NCBI GenBank assembly: GCA_947176425.1
Contig: CAMWQV010000044.1
Location: 1-9,230 of the forward strand
Direction of reading: 5' to 3'
DNA length: 9,230 nucleotides
Source: an uncultured Clostridia bacterium
GTDB taxonomy: Bacteria; Bacillota; Clostridia; Oscillospirales; Oscillospiraceae
Part shown: in pieces, positions 7,168-9,230 of the stretch
Position numbering within the stretch: position 1 is the first letter of the stretch
Layout of the letters: each line of letters starts with the position of its first letter
Translations under genes and position numbers: made by a program
The notes under the pieces: generated by a model
Database searches by the model: none
What the model was told of the DNA's origin: nothing
What the model saw: only the letters and a program-made list of their open reading frames with translations

Positions 7168-7886
7168 GTAATGTCCTTTTTGTGTCCGGGGCAAGCAGCG
7201 ATACCGGTACCGCGTTAATCAAGCGTATCGCAGATGATTACGACAATGTGCTTTGCCATTATCGCAGCCGTCCGGAGAAAATAGATGAACTGCAAACAAA
7301 ATTTGGAGAGAAGATTATCCGGCTGGAGGCTGATTTATCAGATGAATCACAGACCATCCAGCTCTCCAATGTAGTATCTGGCTATGGCGTTACACATTTT
7401 GTCCATCTTCCGGCTGTGGCAATTCGTCCTGAACGGTTTGCCAAACAGCCGTGGGGGAAGTTCATGGATGAAATGAACGTTTCCGTCCGTTCTGCCGTGA
7501 TATTATCTGGAAAGCTGCTTCCAGCTATGGCAAAAGCGAAGTTTGGCAGAGTTGTGTTTATGTTAACTTCCTATACAGTTGCCGAACCGCCACCGAAATT
7601 TATGGTGCCTTATACCACAAGTAAATATGCCCTGCTTGGGCTAATGAAGTCCCTTGCAGCGGAGTATGCCGGGAAGGGCGTGGCCATCAACGGCGTTTCT
7701 CCAGGGATGATGGATACATTTTTTTTAGAGGGTACGAGCCACCTGATAGTTGAGAAAAATGCGGAAGAAAGTCCGATTAAACGTAATCTTGTTCCCGAAG
7801 ATGTAATAGGCGCATTTGAGTTTTTACTTTCGAAGCAGGCGGCTTGCATCACGGGGCAGAATCTTGCAGTAACGGCGGGAGCATAG
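7164..7886 (+). CDS. Short-chain dehydrogenase/reductase, FabG-like 3-oxoacyl-ACP reductase candidate
   Basis: A classical SDR of 240 residues that probably reduces a keto group of an acyl carried by the nearby carrier protein, with NADPH or NADH; an acyl role is inferred from the ACP and MaoC neighbours. Visible are VSGASSDTG (nucleotide loop, residues 8-16; the usual GxxxGxG is altered), the catalytic set S136, Y150 and K154 (LTSYT and YTTSKYALLG), VAINGVSPGMMDT after the active site, and the C-terminal ITGQNLAVTAGA. The start at 7164 overlaps the preceding TGA. The gene is GC-richer (32 of 60 in 7441-7500) than MaoC before it or GNAT after it, and is flanked on both sides by pieces of another SDR, which suggests it arrived by recombination. 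Sugar-nucleotide oxidoreductase is an alternative role. Confidence 0.86.
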   Translation: MSNVLFVSGASSDTGTALIKRIADDYDNVLCHYRSRPEKIDELQTKFGEKIIRLEADLSDESQTIQLSNVVSGYGVTHFVHLPAVAIRPERFAKQPWGKFMDEMNVSVRSAVILSGKLLPAMAKAKFGRVVFMLTSYTVAEPPPKFMVPYTTSKYALLGLMKSLAAEYAGKGVAINGVSPGMMDTFFLEGTSHLIVEKNAEESPIKRNLVPEDVIGAFEFLLSKQAACITGQNLAVTAGA

Positions 7887-7903
7887 CAAGGTCGAAGGTC
7901 TAT

Positions 7904-8113
7904 ATGTCTGGAGGATATTATACAGCGGATGCAACTATGATAGATACAAAGCTGTTAAGCAATATAGATCGAAGACTGCTAGAGGTTTCAGGAGCGCTGG
8001 ATAATATTCTGAAACCACAAGAAGCTGCACGGCATGTTTTTCCCTTGATTTCTCAGGAAAGCGATGAGCTGTACGGCGAAAATATTTACTTCTCTGGAGA
8101 ACAATATGAGTGA
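7904..8113 (+). pseudogene. C-terminal fragment of a second SDR
   Basis: An open frame right after the intact SDR. From 7904 it gives 69 residues that align by eye with the last third of FabG-like SDRs: YYTADATMIDTKLLSNID matches the post-active-site stretch (compare SPGMMDTFFL in the intact SDR), KPQEAARHVFPLISQESDE matches the PEDV-x(n)-FLLS helix, and GENIYFSGEQYE matches the terminal ITGQN-x-V-x-GG. The Rossmann loop and the catalytic Ser, Tyr and Lys are absent, so it cannot be an enzyme alone. Its stop (TATGAGTGA) overlaps the GNAT start exactly as the MaoC end overlaps the stub at 7033. A GAAGG 5 bases before ATG 7904 might still allow translation. The frame is also open upstream to 7844 within the intact SDR, with no SDR similarity there. 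Confidence 0.68.
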
Positions 8114-8705
8114 GAGAGTAGAAGAAATTATCAGAAAGTATAGGAAAAAGCGGATATCTGGAATTTGTATTGACTTAGTACCTTTTAGTGAGGCAGATGC
8201 CGCTAACGTTGTTCAAGTAAGGAATAGAGAAAAAAACAGATATTTCTTACATCAGACATGTATGATTGACATTGAAAACCAGCTAAATTGGTATGCGAGC
8301 TATCTGAAAAGAGACAACGACATATATTGGTGTATTTACAATAAAAAAGGACAGTTTATAGGCACTATTAGGATTTACGATATTGATAGAGAAAAAGATT
8401 TGTGCAATCAGGGAAGCTTCATGATAGGCGAGGAGTTTTCAGGAGAAGCACCATATGCAGTAGAAGCAGAGATTCTTTCCCTGGACTTTGTTTTTGAGGT
8501 GCTGAAAATACAAAATGTTATCAATGAAGATCGAGTAGATAATAAAGTGATGAATAATCTATCAAAAAAAGCTGGGTTTGTTTTTAAGAAAGACATTACT
8601 ATCAGAGGGGTAGATTACAATTATTATTTGCTTAATCAGAAGGCATACGAAAAAAGCAGAGAGCGGTTTGCAAGGGTTGTAGAACATTGGGCTAAGAGAG
8701 AATGA
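8106..8705 (+). CDS. GNAT-family acyltransferase, candidate sugar N-acyltransferase
   Basis: A GNAT (RimJ/RimL-like) acyltransferase of 199 residues. The start at 8106 follows GGAGA by 5 bases and overlaps the SDR fragment's stop by 8 bases; an in-frame ATG at 8064 lies in the old SDR sequence and is not favoured. Domain signs are an N-terminal IDLVPFSEADAANVVQVRN, central WCIYNKKGQFIGTIRIYDID (GNAT strand pair), the EAEILSLDFVFEVLKIQNV helix, and the terminal VMNNLSKKAGFVFKKD, the usual N-x(n)-L-x-KxGF signature. In context it could move the acyl group from the carrier protein to the 3-amino group of the dTDP sugar, since no left-handed beta-helix acetyltransferase of the FdtC/QdtC type is in the window. 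An ordinary acetyl-CoA donor is the main alternative. Confidence 0.82.
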   Translation: MSERVEEIIRKYRKKRISGICIDLVPFSEADAANVVQVRNREKNRYFLHQTCMIDIENQLNWYASYLKRDNDIYWCIYNKKGQFIGTIRIYDIDREKDLCNQGSFMIGEEFSGEAPYAVEAEILSLDFVFEVLKIQNVINEDRVDNKVMNNLSKKAGFVFKKDITIRGVDYNYYLLNQKAYEKSRERFARVVEHWAKRE

Positions 8706-8770
8706 AGATTACATCAAAATTACCGGTAAAAGCAAACAATCATGAGGAAGAGGAAGGAAACACAACATGA
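8702..8770 (+). CDS. Possible 22-residue small ORF bridging two genes
   Basis: The ATG at 8702 overlaps the GNAT stop (ATGA 8702-8705), and the frame ends in TGA 8768-8770, which overlaps the methyltransferase ATG (ATGA 8767-8770). It begins MKITSKLPVKANNH and ends EEEEGNTT. It may be a leader that couples translation, the stub of an internally deleted gene, or chance: the acidic part is simply the purine-rich ribosome site of the next gene (GAGGAAGAGGAAGGAAA, about 8743-8760) read as codons. No family is recognised. Confidence 0.3.
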   Translation: MKITSKLPVKANNHEEEEGNTT

Positions 8771-9230
8771 TTATCAATGAAAAAGAACGGGTTTTGGAAT
8801 GTTCCCAAAACGCACAATATGCTGCGGGAGTGCAGTTTCAAGTAACGCAATATTGTGGAGAAATTTTTAAGCGTTATATGTGTCAGGGCAGTGTTTTAGA
8901 AATGGGTCCAGCGGAAGGCGCTATGACGGATATTTTGTATCCCTTCTTTAAAGAAGACTATACTATAGTTGATGGTGCAGATTTTTTTGTTGAGGCAATT
9001 AAGCGAAGATACCCTATGATCCAGGGACACAGTAAACTATTTGAGGAATATGTCCCATCAAGAACTTTTAATAATATCATTCTTGGACATGTACTTGAAC
9101 ACGTAGAAAATCCAATAGATATCTTGAAAAAATGTGGTTCATGGTTGTCTCCGGGGGGGGGGGCAGTGAGAGTACCTGCTGGCCCTATTGGGCATAGTTT
9201 TCATAGGCAGGCGGCTGTTGATTTGGTTTT
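8767..9230 (+). CDS. Class I SAM-dependent methyltransferase (3' end outside window)
   Basis: Likely methylates a hydroxyl or other group on the glycan or its acyl decoration, with S-adenosylmethionine. The frame is open to the right edge, 154 codons. Motif I is VLEMGPAEGAMT (residues 43-54), the acidic residue after strand 2 is at IVDGAD, and the motif II/III region reads NNIILGHVLEHVENPIDILK followed by WLSPGG, all typical of the Methyltransf_23/UbiG-like group. After an 11-G tract the same frame goes on with VRVPAGPIGHSFHRQAAV, which fits the usual VPNA-x(n)-HRxxAV segment, so the gene is in frame with 11 G. With 10 G a TGA follows at once; with 12 G a TAG follows within about a dozen codons. 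The start has a purine-rich ribosome site (AAGGAAA). The acceptor is unknown. Confidence 0.85.
   Translation, partial: MIINEKERVLECSQNAQYAAGVQFQVTQYCGEIFKRYMCQGSVLEMGPAEGAMTDILYPFFKEDYTIVDGADFFVEAIKRRYPMIQGHSKLFEEYVPSRTFNNIILGHVLEHVENPIDILKKCGSWLSPGGGAVRVPAGPIGHSFHRQAAVDLV
9153..9163 (+). repeat. Homopolymer tract of 11 G inside the methyltransferase gene
   Basis: Eleven consecutive G at the codons for the PGG turn of the methyltransferase. By far the longest homopolymer in the window (the next are tracts of 7-8 T or A). G tracts of this length are known to change length by slipped-strand mispairing and switch surface-structure genes in other bacteria. It may also be an assembly or sequencing artefact. 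Confidence 0.9.

Noticed and set aside
7719..7726. Run of eight T in the SDR gene as a second phase-variation tract
   Set aside because: Runs of 7-8 T are common in AT-rich genes and the SDR stays in frame across it; not enough to propose a switch.

Overview
The window looks like part of a surface-polysaccharide (capsule, exopolysaccharide or cell-wall glycan) or glycoprotein-glycan locus of a low-to-mid GC Gram-positive bacterium, probably a clostridial member of the Bacillota. Evidence for this is strong AGGAGG-type ribosome sites, tightly packed same-strand genes with ATGA overlaps, and Ugd, UXS, FdtA and FdtB sequence types common in such clusters. The taxonomic call is an inference, not a measurement. 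All convincing genes are on the + strand; no RNA gene, CRISPR array, IS element, clear promoter or clear terminator was found, and there is no gene-free stretch longer than 300 bases.

Layout. (1) Positions 1-1818, nucleotide-sugar supply: the C-terminal part of UDP-glucose 6-dehydrogenase (cut by the window edge), then a UDP-glucuronate decarboxylase (UDP-xylose synthase) gene that is 4-base coupled to it but carries a one-base deletion near 1027. (2) 1948-3036: a GT-B type glycosyltransferase. (3) 3068-4574: a cupin 3,4-ketoisomerase (FdtA/QdtA type) and a PLP sugar aminotransferase (FdtB/QdtB type), which together convert dTDP-4-keto-6-deoxyglucose into a dTDP-3-amino-3,6-dideoxyhexose. (4) 4590-8705: an AT-rich module with an FkbH-like HAD protein, a stand-alone acyl carrier protein, a MaoC-type hydratase, an SDR reductase and a GNAT acyltransferase. 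I read it as making an unusual acyl group on the carrier protein and placing it on the 3-amino sugar. (5) 8767 to the end: a class I SAM methyltransferase, cut by the window edge, interrupted by an 11-G tract whose length sets the reading frame.

The most interesting points are three. First, the acyl-carrier-based sugar decoration module itself, whose acyl product is not obvious from known examples. Second, the region 7033-8113 looks like an older SDR gene whose middle was replaced by a GC-richer cassette carrying another SDR plus the tail of a further gene; both ends of the old gene are still visible. Third, two candidate on/off lesions exist in one locus: the frameshift in the UDP-xylose synthase gene and the poly-G tract in the methyltransferase gene, which suggests variable glycan structure, unless either is a sequencing error.
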